The notes: a model not told the origin generated them from the sequence alone. 64,000 nucleotides of DNA from Deinococcus budaensis (GCF_014201885.1 NZ_JACHFN010000002.1:347731-411730), one strand, 5' to 3'. Counted from the first letter of the stretch, positions 30,555-42,133 are shown. Program-made: numbers and translations.

Positions 30555-31910
30555 GTGACTCGCCCGTCCCGCCGCTTCTGGATGGACCGCTTCCGGCCTC
30601 CCCAGCTGATCGCCCTGTCCTTTGCCGCCGCGATCCTGATCGGTACCCTGATTCTGGAGTCGCCCTTCACGCACGAGCCGGGTGTCCGGGTCACCTTGTT
30701 GCAGGCGCTGTTCACGGCGACCAGCGCGACCTGCGTCACTGGCCTCAACGTGCTCGATCCGGGCGGCACCTTCAACCGGGCGGGCGAGTGGACCCTGCTG
30801 CTGCTGATTCAGCTGGGCGGGCTGGGGCTGCTGACCTTCGGGACCCTCTTCGCCTCGCTGCGCGGGCAGCGGGTGGGGGTCGAGGAGCGGCTGCGGGTGG
30901 CCCAGCAGGTCAATGTCACCGAGTTCGCCAGCGTCACGCGGGTCGTGCGCGGCATCTTCGCCTTCACGCTGGTCTCGGAGCTGGTCGGCACCCTGCTGCT
31001 GATGTGGCGCTTCGTGCCGGCCGAGGGCTGGGGCAAGGGAACCTTTTCCGCCCTGTTTCATTCGGTGAGCGCGTTCAACAACGCGGGCTTCGGCCTGTAT
31101 CCCGACAACCTGATTTCCTTCGCGCAGGATCCGCTGGTGCTGCTGACCACCAGCGCCCTGTTTATCCTGGGCGGGCTGGGGTATCTGGTGCTGCTGAGCC
31201 TGTCTCTGTATGCCGCCGCGCCGCGCCGCCATCCGCTCGCGCTCAACACCCGCATCATCGTGTGGACCACGCTGGGGCTGATCGCGGTCGGGGCGGCGAC
31301 CGTCACGGCGCTGGAGTGGAACAACCCCGGCACGCTGGGGCCGCTGGGCACCGCCGGCAAGCTGCTGAGCGGCTACTACCAGGGCGTCTCGCCGCGCACG
31401 GCAGGCTTCAACTCGGTGGACTACGGGGCGATGCTGCCGGGCAGCCTCTTTGTCACCATGCTGCTGATGTTCGTGGGCGGCAGCCCCGGCTCGACGGCGG
31501 GGGGCATCAAGACCACCACCTTTTACGTGCTGCTCTCCAGCGTGTGGGCCAGCGTGCGCGGACAGGCCGAGAACAACGTCTTCGGGCGGCGCATCGAGTT
31601 CGACTACGTGCTGCGGGCCAGTGTGGTCGCGGCGCTGAGCCTGGTCGTGGTGACGGGCGGCGTCTTCTTGCTGCTGGTCACCAATCCCCAGCTCCCCTTC
31701 GTCAACCTGGCTTTCGAGGGCTTTTCCGCCTTCGGCACCGTCGGCCTCTCGATGAACACCACCCCCCAGCTCAATGTGGCCGGGCAACTGATCGTGATCG
31801 CGCTGATGTACCTGGGCCGCATCGGGCCGCTGACCTTCGCCATCGCCTTTGCCCAGCAGGGCCGCCTGGGCGTGCGCTACCCGGCCGACAAATCCATCCT
31901 GATCGGCTGA
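30555..31910 (+). CDS. TrkH/KtrB-type potassium uptake membrane subunit
   Basis: 451-aa K+-translocating subunit. Four selectivity-loop repeats are visible: FTATSATCVTGLNV, FHSVSAFNNAGFGLY, YYQGVSPRTAGFNSVDYG and FEGFSAFGTVGLSMNTT. The length and the lack of long extra helices favour KtrB over TrkH. No KtrA/TrkA-type cytosolic regulator is encoded next to it. GTG start, leaderless. Convergent with a Na+/H+ antiporter gene. Confidence 0.92.
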   Translation: MTRPSRRFWMDRFRPPQLIALSFAAAILIGTLILESPFTHEPGVRVTLLQALFTATSATCVTGLNVLDPGGTFNRAGEWTLLLLIQLGGLGLLTFGTLFASLRGQRVGVEERLRVAQQVNVTEFASVTRVVRGIFAFTLVSELVGTLLLMWRFVPAEGWGKGTFSALFHSVSAFNNAGFGLYPDNLISFAQDPLVLLTTSALFILGGLGYLVLLSLSLYAAAPRRHPLALNTRIIVWTTLGLIAVGAATVTALEWNNPGTLGPLGTAGKLLSGYYQGVSPRTAGFNSVDYGAMLPGSLFVTMLLMFVGGSPGSTAGGIKTTTFYVLLSSVWASVRGQAENNVFGRRIEFDYVLRASVVAALSLVVVTGGVFLLLVTNPQLPFVNLAFEGFSAFGTVGLSMNTTPQLNVAGQLIVIALMYLGRIGPLTFAIAFAQQGRLGVRYPADKSILIG

Positions 31911-31940
31911 GCCGGGGAGGGCCGCCGGCGCCTCGGCGTC

Positions 31941-33209
31941 TCAGCGTCCGGGCGCGGCCGGGACCTCGCCGCTGGCCTGGGCGGCCCGGCGGACCAGCGG
32001 CAAGATGGTCAGGCCCTGCACGGCGATGGTGAACAGCACGACGGCGTAGGTGGCGGTCACGAGGTGGGTGCGGGCCGGATGGTCCGGCAGCCCCAGCGCG
32101 AGGCTGATGGCGATGCCGCCCCGCAGTCCTCCCCAGGTCAGCAGCCGCACCGTGTAGGGACCGTATCCGTCACGCGCCCGCACCAGCGCGAACGGCAGCG
32201 CCACACTGATCCAGCGGGCCGCCAGCGCCAGAGCGATCAGCCCCGCGCTGGCGATCAGTTGCCGCCCGGTGGTTTCGGTGAGCAGCACGTCCAGCCCGAT
32301 AAAGGCGAACAGCAGGATGTTGAGCACCTGATCGACCGTCTCCCAGAAGCCCTCGATATGGGCGCGGGTCTCCTGACCGAACGCCGCGTCCTTGGTGGCC
32401 GAGATGACCAGCCCCGCGACCACCATCGCCAGCGGCCCGCTGACCCCCAGCGCGGTCGCCGCGACGTAGCCGCCGATCACCAGCGCGAGCGTGAGCAGCA
32501 CCTCCACCGCGTGCTGCTCGATGCTGCGCAGCAAGGCGTACCCCACTCCCCCCAGCAGCCCCCCGAACAGCAGGCCCCCCAGCGCCTCGCGCACGAAGAG
32601 GGTGAGTGCGCCCACCACCCCCGGCTCGGCGTGGCTGCCCCCGATCCCGGCCAGCCCCGCCAGCACCAGAAAGATCACGACGCCCACCCCGTCATTAAAG
32701 AGGCTCTCGCCCGCGATCAGGGTCTCGATGCGGGCGGGGACCCTGGCCCGCTTCAGCAGGTCGAGCACCGCGACCGGGTCGGTCGGGCTGATCAGGGCAC
32801 CGAACAGCAGCGCCCACACCAGCGGCACGTCCAGCCCCACCAGCCCGAACAGGAAGTGCGCCCCGAAGCCGATCAGTCCGGTGCTGATCAGGGTGCTCAG
32901 CAGCGCCAGCGTCAGGATGCTGACCCGCTGCCGCACCAGCTGCCGGGCGTTGAGGCCCAGCGCCCCCGCGAACAGCAGAATGCTGAGAATTCCGTTCAGG
33001 ACGAAGTCGGTAAAATCCAGGGTTTCCAGCAACCCCGCCGCCCAGCCGCGCAGGCCCGGTACCCCCAGCGCGTCGAGCGCGATCAAGCCGATGCTCGCCA
33101 CCGCGCCCGCCAGCGTCACGCCCACTGTGGTCGGGAAGTGCCAGAACCGCTCGTTGAGGTACGCCAGCCCAGCAGTCACACACAGCAGCACGGCGAACGC
33201 GGTCAACAT
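31941..33209 (-). CDS. CPA1-type Na+(K+)/H+ antiporter (NhaP-like)
   Basis: 422-aa, about 12-13 membrane helices. The ion-binding motif ALISPTDPVAVLDLLKR and the SLFNDGVGVVIFLVLAG helix (ND motif) are those of NhaP/CPA1 antiporters; GGLRGGIAISLALGLP is the conserved Arg-containing motif. ATG at 33209 is leaderless, TAGAGT (33216-33221, minus) 6 nt upstream. Together with the neighbouring K+ uptake gene it suggests an ion-homeostasis pair. Confidence 0.92.
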   Translation of the reverse strand: MLTAFAVLLCVTAGLAYLNERFWHFPTTVGVTLAGAVASIGLIALDALGVPGLRGWAAGLLETLDFTDFVLNGILSILLFAGALGLNARQLVRQRVSILTLALLSTLISTGLIGFGAHFLFGLVGLDVPLVWALLFGALISPTDPVAVLDLLKRARVPARIETLIAGESLFNDGVGVVIFLVLAGLAGIGGSHAEPGVVGALTLFVREALGGLLFGGLLGGVGYALLRSIEQHAVEVLLTLALVIGGYVAATALGVSGPLAMVVAGLVISATKDAAFGQETRAHIEGFWETVDQVLNILLFAFIGLDVLLTETTGRQLIASAGLIALALAARWISVALPFALVRARDGYGPYTVRLLTWGGLRGGIAISLALGLPDHPARTHLVTATYAVVLFTIAVQGLTILPLVRRAAQASGEVPAAPGR

Positions 33210-33247
33210 GTGCCCACTCTAGAGACTGGAGCCTGAAACGTGGACCC

Positions 33248-33493
33248 TCAGACAGCGGCGGCGCCTGCCGGGCACAGCTCGTAGAGCGAGTAGCCGATCT
33301 GCATCAGCACGACCGGCATCAGCGGCTGGATCAGCCCGCGCGACTCGAGCTGCATGATCGCCTCGGCGTCCACCGGCACACCCCCCAGCCGGTAGGCGGG
33401 CACCACCGGGTTGCCGTCGGGGCAGACACGTTCCAGAACCGTTCCGGCCCTCATGCGGGCCAGGACGCGGCACTGTTCGGGCGTCAGGGTCAT
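33248..33493 (-). CDS. Unknown 81-aa protein
   Basis: No family recognised. Begins MTLTPEQCRVLARMRAGTVLER and later has VDAEAIMQLESRGLIQPL, which has the look of a small winged-helix-like fold. The ATG at 33493 is chosen because TATCGT (33499-33504, minus) lies 5 nt upstream. No signal peptide. Confidence 0.6.
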   Translation of the reverse strand: MTLTPEQCRVLARMRAGTVLERVCPDGNPVVPAYRLGGVPVDAEAIMQLESRGLIQPLMPVVLMQIGYSLYELCPAGAAAV

Positions 33494-33634
33494 GCCCCAC
33501 GATAGGAGGCGGCGTCTGACGGTGATCTTAAAACGCCTGAGAAATGAACCCTCCCCCAAGCCTCTCGCCCCAGGTGAGCGGACCATGCGGCCACGCTGAG
33601 GTGTTGCGGCGCGCGGGGGCAGCCCCGGGCGGGG

Positions 33635-33844
33635 TCAATCGCCTGGACTCACGAACTGCTCCTGGAGCAGCCGCAGCAGGTCCAGCCCCTGCTCACGGGT
33701 GAGGGTCAACTCCTGCGCCCCGACTCCGTAGCGGTCCACGGAGAGGTAGAGGCCGTCGCGGGTGGGGCAGACGTGCAGGCGGCCAGCTTGCGTCCGGTAG
33801 GAGGTCAGCGGAGGAAGCGGATCGAGGATGGTCATGCGTGACAC
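33635..33844 (-). CDS. Unknown 69-aa protein
   Basis: Small protein with GRLHVCPTRDGLYLSVDRYG and a C-terminal helix LTLTREQGLDLLRLLQEQF. No family recognised; similar small proteins are common in Deinococcus. Start is uncertain: GTG 33844 (AATCCT 7 nt upstream) or ATG 33835 (TAGTTT 11 nt upstream). Surrounding gaps 33494-33634 and 33845-33941 hold nothing else that I can identify. Confidence 0.5.
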   Translation of the reverse strand: MSRMTILDPLPPLTSYRTQAGRLHVCPTRDGLYLSVDRYGVGAQELTLTREQGLDLLRLLQEQFVSPGD

Positions 33845-33941
33845 GCAAACTAGGATTCCGGGTCTGACGTGGCCCTGACTGGGCCGCCCCCCGCTGTACG
33901 AAACGCCCCAGTCCCAACCGCCGAGTTAACGACTGGAAAGC

Positions 33942-33968
33942 AAAAAGAAGCGCCCTCCAGGAGGGCGC
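33942..33968 (-). terminator. terminator of the tRNA-Cys/tRNA-Val unit
   Basis: GCGCCCTC-CAG-GAGGGCGC (33950-33968) followed on the minus strand by TTCTTTTT. It lies directly 3' of tRNA-Val. Confidence 0.85.
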
Positions 33969-33969
33969 G

Positions 33970-34047
<78 letters not shown>

Positions 34048-34073
34048 CCATGCAGGTCGTCTGCGGGGTAAAT

Positions 34074-34150
<77 letters not shown>

Positions 34151-34201
34151 TTGCCTTCGCCGTGGGGCGGCTGGAGGGTCCGTCCTCTCCCAGCGGAGGG
34201 A

Positions 34202-34230
34202 ATGTTAGCACGCACTTTTCAGGCTGTAAA
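34202..34230 (-). promoter_or_regulatory. tRNA-Cys/Val promoter TTTACA-17-TAACAT
   Basis: On the minus strand, -35 TTTACA (34225-34230), 17-nt spacer, -10 TAACAT (34202-34207). About 46 nt of leader before the tRNA-Cys 5' end. Confidence 0.75.
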
Positions 34231-34282
34231 GGTGGGGCGGCCGAGCCGGAAGCAGGGGCGGGGGCGTAGAGTTGAGGCTGTC

Positions 34283-35164
34283 ATGAACAGACTGTGGCTG
34301 GCTGGCCTGGGAGCGCTGCTGCTGGGCGCGTGTGCGCTCTTGCCGGGTTCCGCGAATCCCCCCGCGAACCCGTTCGTGCAGGGGCGGACCCTGAACATCG
34401 CGCACCAGGGGGGCGAGGGGCTGCGGCCCAGCAATACGCTGCTCGCCTACCGCAACGCCGCCTCGCTGGGGGCCGACATGCTGGAGATGGACATGCACGC
34501 CACCCGCGACGGCGTGCTGGTGCTCTCGCACGACGCGGCGCTCGACCGCCTGACCAACGTGCGCGGCCGCATCCCGGAGCTGACGCTGGCGCAGGTGCGG
34601 GCCGCCGACGCGGGGTACGCCTTCTCGCTCGACGGCGGGCGCACCTTTCCTTTCCGGGGCCAGGGGGTGCAGGTCGCGCAGCTCTCGGAGGTGCTGAGCG
34701 CCTTTCCGGCCCTGCCCATGATCATCGAGATCAAGCAGGCCTCGCCCAGCCTCGCCGCGCCGTTTTGCCGGGCGCTGAGAGACGCGGGGGCGACCCGGCG
34801 GGTGATCGCCGCGAGCTTCAGCGACGTGGCCCTGAACGAGTTCCGCGCCGCCTGCCCCGAAGTCATGACCAGCATGACCGAGCGCGAGCTGAGGCCCCTG
34901 GTGCTGCTGAGCAAAGTTGGCCTGGCGCGGCTGGCACCCGTACGGGGCCGCGCCGCCCAGGTGCCGGTGCGCGCGGGCCGCATTGAGGTGGTCACGCCGG
35001 GCTTCGTGCGGGCGATGCAGGCGCGCGGGGTCGCCGTGCAGGTCTGGACCGTCAACGACCCGGCCGAGATGCGCCGCCTGATCCGCCTGGGGGTGGACGG
35101 CATCATCACCGACCGGCCCGACCTGCTGGAAGAAGTGCTGACCAGGGAAGCGCAGGGGCGGTGA
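34283..35164 (+). CDS. Glycerophosphodiester phosphodiesterase, lipoprotein
   Basis: 293-aa GDPD with a lipoprotein signal (lipobox LLGAC at about 14-18). The catalytic region reads NIAHQGGEGLRPSNTLLAY (His), then LEMDMHATRDGVLVLSHDAALDR (Glu, Asp and second His), and the C-terminal VQVWTVNDPAEMRRLIRLGVDGIITDRPD is typical. In the first motif the usual HRG is HQG, so the Arg normally next to the catalytic His is replaced by Gln. TAGAGT lies 10 nt upstream of the ATG. Confidence 0.9.
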   Translation: MNRLWLAGLGALLLGACALLPGSANPPANPFVQGRTLNIAHQGGEGLRPSNTLLAYRNAASLGADMLEMDMHATRDGVLVLSHDAALDRLTNVRGRIPELTLAQVRAADAGYAFSLDGGRTFPFRGQGVQVAQLSEVLSAFPALPMIIEIKQASPSLAAPFCRALRDAGATRRVIAASFSDVALNEFRAACPEVMTSMTERELRPLVLLSKVGLARLAPVRGRAAQVPVRAGRIEVVTPGFVRAMQARGVAVQVWTVNDPAEMRRLIRLGVDGIITDRPDLLEEVLTREAQGR

Positions 35165-35221
35165 AGGAAGCCGCGCCCCCGTTGCCCTCCCAGGATGGTC
35201 AGGGGCAGGACCGCCCCCAGA

Positions 35222-35944
35222 TCAGCGGTTCACGAAGTCGCGCACCTGGGCATAGACCGTGCTGCTCTGGTAAAGCTGGCTGTGGGTCAGGCAGGCGGTC
35301 TGGGTGTTCGCGGCGCCGCTGAGGAGCACGCTCTGATCCGGGTTGATGATCTCGTCGCACGGGGACCACCAGGTGCCGTAGCGGGACACGCCGGGGGTCT
35401 CGTCGGGGCTGTTGAGCGCCGTCAGGAAACTGGACCCCTGGCGCATCTCCACGCAGGAGGCGTCAAGGCAGGCGAGGGCGAAATCGGTGCCGTGGTTGGG
35501 ACCCCCCAGCGAGACCCAGGCGTCCACCTTCACGTCGCCGCCGAGATTCTTGAGGTAGTAGCGCGAGGACAGCCCGCCCATCGAGTGGGTGATCACGTCG
35601 ACGCGGGCGGCCCCGGTCTGGGTCAGAATCTCGTCGACCTTCTGCCGGATCAGGTCGGCGGTCACCGCGTTGGACTGCCGGGTGTCGTAGCTCCAGGCGA
35701 ACAGCCCCGCGTCGGTCCAGCCGTCGCGCTTGAAGTTGCCGACCATCGTGGTCCAGACCGATCCGCTGGAGTTGTAGCCGTGGACAAACAGGATGGGGTC
35801 GCGCGTCGGCGCAGGAGCCGGGGCCTTGCGCGCCTGGGCCTGCAAGCCCGCCGCCGGGCCGGGCGGGGTCGTGCCTCCACAGGCCGTGAGCAACGCTGCC
35901 GAACCGGCCATCAGGGCCGCCACCTTCCAGAATCGGGTCATCAA
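35222..35944 (-). CDS. Lipase-like alpha/beta hydrolase, lipoprotein
   Basis: 240-aa exported esterase/lipase of the small LipA/lipase-2 type. Lipobox LLTACGG near residues 18-24, oxyanion strand DPILFVHGYNSSGSVW, nucleophile elbow DVITHSMGGLSSRYY (Ser), Asp probably in IINPDQSVLL and His in CLTHSQLY. AAGGAG sits 8 nt before the ATG. Its promoter (TTGAAC-17-TACGCT) gives a leader of about 35 nt. Confidence 0.88.
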   Translation of the reverse strand: MMTRFWKVAALMAGSAALLTACGGTTPPGPAAGLQAQARKAPAPAPTRDPILFVHGYNSSGSVWTTMVGNFKRDGWTDAGLFAWSYDTRQSNAVTADLIRQKVDEILTQTGAARVDVITHSMGGLSSRYYLKNLGGDVKVDAWVSLGGPNHGTDFALACLDASCVEMRQGSSFLTALNSPDETPGVSRYGTWWSPCDEIINPDQSVLLSGAANTQTACLTHSQLYQSSTVYAQVRDFVNR

Positions 35945-35984
35945 AGACTCCTTGCAGGACTGCTGTGGATTTTGAAGATGGCCC

Positions 35985-36013
35985 AGCGTAGCGGGCTAGG
36001 GCACTGGGTTCAA
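35985..36013 (-). promoter_or_regulatory. lipase promoter TTGAAC-17-TACGCT
   Basis: Minus strand: -35 TTGAAC (36008-36013), 17-nt spacer, -10 TACGCT (35985-35990). Confidence 0.7.
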
Positions 36014-36081
36014 GCTGCTGGGACAGCAAGAGGCCGCCCCCACCCCTCGGGGATGGCCCAGATCGGTTGAACCCAGAGAAC

Positions 36082-38031
<1,950 letters not shown>

Positions 38032-38220
38032 GGAAACTCCTTGAAGTAAGCCTGGCAAAAGGCAAGAAAAGACCCGGTCTGGCCGCGAATCCAGCAGAGC
38101 GCCTGAGAGCCGCGTGGGTTCTCAGGCGCAGGGAGTTCGCGTGACTGGGCCGGGCATCGGCGGTCGCCGGGACGCTCCCGCCCTCATCACCAGACCGGAG
38201 TGATGGGCAAGGAGGCTCAT
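38032..38220 (-). promoter_or_regulatory. structured thrS leader (candidate T-box-like or attenuator element)
   Basis: From the predicted 5' end at 38220 the leader contains a hairpin with loop GACC (38158-38169), a perfect 10-bp stem GCGCCTGAGA/TCTCAGGCGC (38099-38129) and the element GCTGGATTCGCGG, which partly matches the T-box consensus GGUGGNACCGCGG (UGGN kept). A short AGAC/GTCT hairpin with TTTT follows. The exact class is not proven. Confidence 0.45.
38122..38220 (-). CDS. leaderless 32-codon uORF upstream of thrS
   Basis: ATG at 38220 lies 7 nt after TATCCT. The peptide begins MSLLAHHSGLVMRAG and ends VTRTPCA with two Thr codons (ACG, ACT) in its last seven codons. Its TGA falls in the 5' strand (as transcribed) of the 10-bp leader hairpin. 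Leader-peptide attenuation of a Thr enzyme gene is plausible but unproven. Confidence 0.4.
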   Translation of the reverse strand: MSLLAHHSGLVMRAGASRRPPMPGPVTRTPCA

Positions 38221-38227
38221 GGGAGGC

Positions 38228-38257
38228 AGGATAGCGGGCGGGGCGGGCCGGGGGCAA
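38228..38257 (-). promoter_or_regulatory. thrS promoter TTGCCC-18-TATCCT
   Basis: Minus strand: -35 TTGCCC (38252-38257), 18-nt spacer, -10 TATCCT (38228-38233). Confidence 0.6.
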
Positions 38258-38279
38258 CCGCGCCCCCACCCGGTCTCCC

Positions 38280-38702
38280 CTACCAGTCCGCCACCGCGTT
38301 CGCGGTCTGCCCCTTGGGATTCGGCCCCCAGCGGTTGGCGCCGGGCTGGCCGCCCAGCACCATGAAGATCAGGAAGACCAGACCGCCGACAAGCGGCACG
38401 AAGTTGATCAGGTACCACCAGCCGCTGCGGCCCGTGTCGTGCAGCCGCCGGACACTCACCGCCAGGGACGGCACCAGGATAAACAGGCTGTAGAGGCCCG
38501 CCGCGATCAGGCTCAGCAGGGCCAGCCCAGTGGGGGCCGCCGTTTCTGGGTCAGGTGCCGTGACCGTCTGCACGGCGAACGGCAGGTACAGCAGAAGGCT
38601 GATCAGGGTATTGATCAGGTAGAACATCCAGTATTCCCGTCGCCGGGCGCGTCCTCGGAAGTCGGCGTAGTGCTGGCGAATCACGTTCAGATAGTCGTTC
38701 AT
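38280..38702 (-). CDS. DUF805 family membrane protein
   Basis: 140-aa inner-membrane protein of the YhaH/DUF805 family: DFRGRARRREYWMFYLINTLISLLLYLPF, then VPSLAVSVRRLHDTGRSGWWYLINFVPLVGGLVFLIFMV, with three to four membrane segments. Function unknown. GAGGAGA lies about 6 nt before the ATG; a TATGCT about 45 nt upstream may be the -10 element. Confidence 0.92.
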   Translation of the reverse strand: MNDYLNVIRQHYADFRGRARRREYWMFYLINTLISLLLYLPFAVQTVTAPDPETAAPTGLALLSLIAAGLYSLFILVPSLAVSVRRLHDTGRSGWWYLINFVPLVGGLVFLIFMVLGGQPGANRWGPNPKGQTANAVADW

Positions 38703-38849
38703 AGGGTCTCCTCACTCCAGATCAGTCCCAGGTTATGACTGGGTGAGAAGAGCATAAACTCTGTTTGAACGGCGTGAGACTGCACATCCGCGTCGGCGAC
38801 CGTCACGGGAATGGGGAATTCTGCCCTCTCCTCTGAGGGAATGGAGAAA

Positions 38850-38874
38850 GGGCAGCCTCACCCAGAGGCTGCCC
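38850..38874 (-). terminator. terminator after the glutaredoxin gene
   Basis: Perfect 10-bp stem GGGCAGCCTC/GAGGCTGCCC with a 5-nt loop; on the minus strand it is followed by TTTCTCC. Confidence 0.75.
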
Positions 38875-38891
38875 TCACCTGGCCCTGCGGC

Positions 38892-39139
<248 letters not shown>

Positions 39140-39143
39140 CTCT

Positions 39144-39149
39144 ACTTTA
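39144..39149 (-). promoter_or_regulatory. -10 element for leaderless glutaredoxin mRNA
   Basis: TAAAGT on the minus strand, 6 nt before the ATG. Confidence 0.6.
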
Positions 39150-39199
39150 CAAAATAAAGCGCCGGAGTGGGTGAGCCTCGCTGACCGGGACGCCAAGGC

Positions 39200-39228
39200 A
39201 AAAACGGCCCACCCCGGAGGGCAGGCCG
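39200..39228 (-). terminator. terminator after infC
   Basis: CGGCC...GGCCG stem with an interrupted inner stem, followed on the minus strand by TTTTTG. The common infC-rpmI-rplT arrangement is therefore absent here. Confidence 0.75.
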
Positions 39229-39246
39229 CTGGGCGGAAAGGACCGT

Positions 39247-39861
<615 letters not shown>

Positions 39862-39928
39862 CACCTCCGCGCGCCTCCCACACGCTGGTGGGCAGGCGGC
39901 CTGTACGCCGCGCTGGGCGTGACAGTGC

Positions 39929-39934
39929 ATTTTA
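39929..39934 (-). promoter_or_regulatory. -10 element TAAAAT of infC
   Basis: Minus-strand TAAAAT; an ATG overlapping its last bases is in frame with infC but cannot be transcribed from this promoter. Confidence 0.6.
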
Positions 39935-40028
39935 CCACGCGCGGGCTGCCGTCCCCTCCCACGGCCAGCCCGGCCCCGCCTCGCCGCCCCTTCGGCGCCG
40001 CTGGGCGCAGGCTGCCATGCTGAGGGGC

Positions 40029-42035
40029 ATGACCCTGTCCTCTCCCGTTGGCCCGCCTGCCGTCACGCGCCGCTTCGGGCCGCTCGCCGCCCGCGACCCC
40101 GACCTGGAGGTGCTGCTCACCGACGGGCTGGGCGGCTTTGCCCTGTCCAGCCTCGCCGGGGTGCCCACCCGCTGCTACTCGGGGCTGGCCGTGAGCCACC
40201 GGCCGCCCGTGGCGCGCTGGCAGCACCTCGTCTCGCCGCTGGAGGTGCTGGGCACGCCGGGGGGCGACGTGACCCTGCACGCGCTGGAAGTCGCGCCGGG
40301 GGTCTTCGAGGGCGACGGCCTGACCCACCTCAGCGAGGCGGCCCTGCGCGACCTGCTGCCGGAGCGCGAGCAGTGGGCGCGCGGCGTGCGGGTGCGGCGG
40401 CGGGTGGTGGTGCCCCGGCACTCGGGCGCGGCGGTCTTCTTGTACGAGGTGGAAGCGCGGGACGCGGTCACCTTGACGCTGGGGGGCTTGTTCGCCGACC
40501 GCGACATGCACCGCACGCACCGCGCGGCGCCCCGGCTGGCGTTCGAGGTGGCGGGGACGCGGGCCACGGTGCGCGGGACGCGGGAGACACGGGTGACCCT
40601 GCACGCCCCGGACGGCGCGGTCGAGGCGCTGACGCCGGAGCCTTTCGCACAGCGGGTCTACCTGCGCCACGACGCGGCGCGCGGTGAGCCGGACCACGAC
40701 TACGCGACCGGAACGGCCCTGTGGCGCGTGCCGCTTCCGCCCGGCGGGGGAAGGGTCGCGCTGGTGGTCGGCGGCTTGCCGGGCGTAGAGGTGCCCGACC
40801 CCTGGGCCGCCCACGCGGAGGAGGCCGGGCGGCGGCGCGGGTTGGCCGAGCAGGCCGGGCGGGCGACCGGCCTGCTCGGCGATGAGGTGGTCGCCACGCT
40901 GGCCGTCGCCGCCGACGCCTACCTGGTGCGGCGCCAGCAACCGCCGGGCACCAGCGTGATCGCAGGCTATCCCTGGTTTGCCGACTGGGGCCGCGACGCG
41001 ATGATCTCGCTGGCGGGCCTGACGCTGGCGACCGGCCGCCACGCCGAGGCGCGCGAGCTGCTGGGCACCTTTTTGCGCTCGCTGCGCCGGGGCCTGACAC
41101 CCAACAACTTCCACGAGGACGGCGCGGGCGCCGGGTACAACACGGTGGACGGGGCGCTGTGGCTGGCCGTGTCGCTGGAACGCTACGTGGGGGCCAGCGG
41201 CGACCTGGCCTTCGCACGGGAGACGCTGCCCGCCCTGCGCGAACTGCTGCGCTGGCACGTGCAGGGCACCGCCCACGGCATCCGGATGGACCCTGGCAGC
41301 GGCCTGCTGCAAGCGGGGGAACCGGGCGTGCAGCTCACCTGGATGGACGTGAAGATCGCGGACTGGGTGGTCACGCCGCGTCACGGCCTGCCGGTCGAGG
41401 TGCAGGGGCTGTGGCTGGCGGCGCTGGGGGCCGAGGAGCGGCTCTCGGCCCTGAGCGGCCAGCCGGCCGAGTTCGCGGACCTGCACGCGCGGGCGCAGGC
41501 GGGCTTCGCGGCCTTCTGGCAGCCGGACGGGGAGGGAATGGGCGCCTGGGCGGACGTGCTCGCGCCGGACGGCGAGCCGGACCTCAGCGTGCGGCCGAAC
41601 GCGGCGCTGGCACTGGCGCTGCCCGACACGCCCGCCTCCCCCGCACAGGTGGAGGCGCTGGTGCGGACCACCGAGGCCCAGCTCCTGACCCCAGTCGGCC
41701 TGCATACCCTCAGCCCGCTCGACCCGCGCTACCGGGGCGATTACGGCGGGCCGCAGGTTCTGCGCGACGCGGCCTACCACCAGGGCACCGTCTGGCCCTG
41801 GCCGCTGGGCGCCCACGTGGAGCTGCTGCTCCGGCGCGGCGAGGTGACGCGGGCGCGGGCGGCGCTGGGCGGCTTGACCGGGCACCTCTGGGAAGCCGGG
41901 CTGGGCCACGTCAGCGAGGTTTTCGCGGGAGCCAGCCTGCGCCCCGGCGGCTGCCCCTTTCAGGCCTGGAGCGTGGCGGAACTGCTGCGGGCACATGTAT
42001 TGGTGGGCCGCGCCGAGGCGGGGAGGCGCCCCTAA
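40029..42035 (+). CDS. Glycogen debranching enzyme (amylo-alpha-1,6-glucosidase type)
   Basis: 668-aa protein. The N-terminal domain (LLTDGLGGFALSSLAGVPTRCYSGLAV) and the C-terminal alpha/alpha barrel (GYPWFADWGRDAMISLAGLTLATGR, NNFHEDGAGAGYNTVDGALWLAV, YHQGTVWPWPLGAHVEL) match the archaeal/bacterial GDE family (GH133). It should remove alpha-1,6 branches from glycogen or maltodextrin, which fits the maltose-type importer elsewhere in the window. ATG 40029; an in-frame ATG at 40017 is possible, and CATGCT before 40029 may be a variant -10. Confidence 0.92.
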   Translation: MTLSSPVGPPAVTRRFGPLAARDPDLEVLLTDGLGGFALSSLAGVPTRCYSGLAVSHRPPVARWQHLVSPLEVLGTPGGDVTLHALEVAPGVFEGDGLTHLSEAALRDLLPEREQWARGVRVRRRVVVPRHSGAAVFLYEVEARDAVTLTLGGLFADRDMHRTHRAAPRLAFEVAGTRATVRGTRETRVTLHAPDGAVEALTPEPFAQRVYLRHDAARGEPDHDYATGTALWRVPLPPGGGRVALVVGGLPGVEVPDPWAAHAEEAGRRRGLAEQAGRATGLLGDEVVATLAVAADAYLVRRQQPPGTSVIAGYPWFADWGRDAMISLAGLTLATGRHAEARELLGTFLRSLRRGLTPNNFHEDGAGAGYNTVDGALWLAVSLERYVGASGDLAFARETLPALRELLRWHVQGTAHGIRMDPGSGLLQAGEPGVQLTWMDVKIADWVVTPRHGLPVEVQGLWLAALGAEERLSALSGQPAEFADLHARAQAGFAAFWQPDGEGMGAWADVLAPDGEPDLSVRPNAALALALPDTPASPAQVEALVRTTEAQLLTPVGLHTLSPLDPRYRGDYGGPQVLRDAAYHQGTVWPWPLGAHVELLLRRGEVTRARAALGGLTGHLWEAGLGHVSEVFAGASLRPGGCPFQAWSVAELLRAHVLVGRAEAGRRP

Positions 42036-42082
42036 TCCCGGCCGAAACCGCGTGTGGGCGCGGCCGGGGGTGCCCTAGATCG

Positions 42083-42133
42083 TGACACTTATTTCTTGAC
42101 GTTGTGGGAACAGCAGGGCTAGAGTTCGTGTCA
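42083..42133 (+). promoter_or_regulatory. NrtR-like gene promoter flanked by TGACAC/GTGTCA half-sites
   Basis: -35 TTGACG (42096-42101), 18-nt spacer, -10 TAGAGT (42120-42125), then 7 nt to the ATG at 42133. Inverted half-sites TGACAC (42083-42088) and GTGTCA (42128-42133) bracket the promoter and could be autoregulatory operators. Confidence 0.55.
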
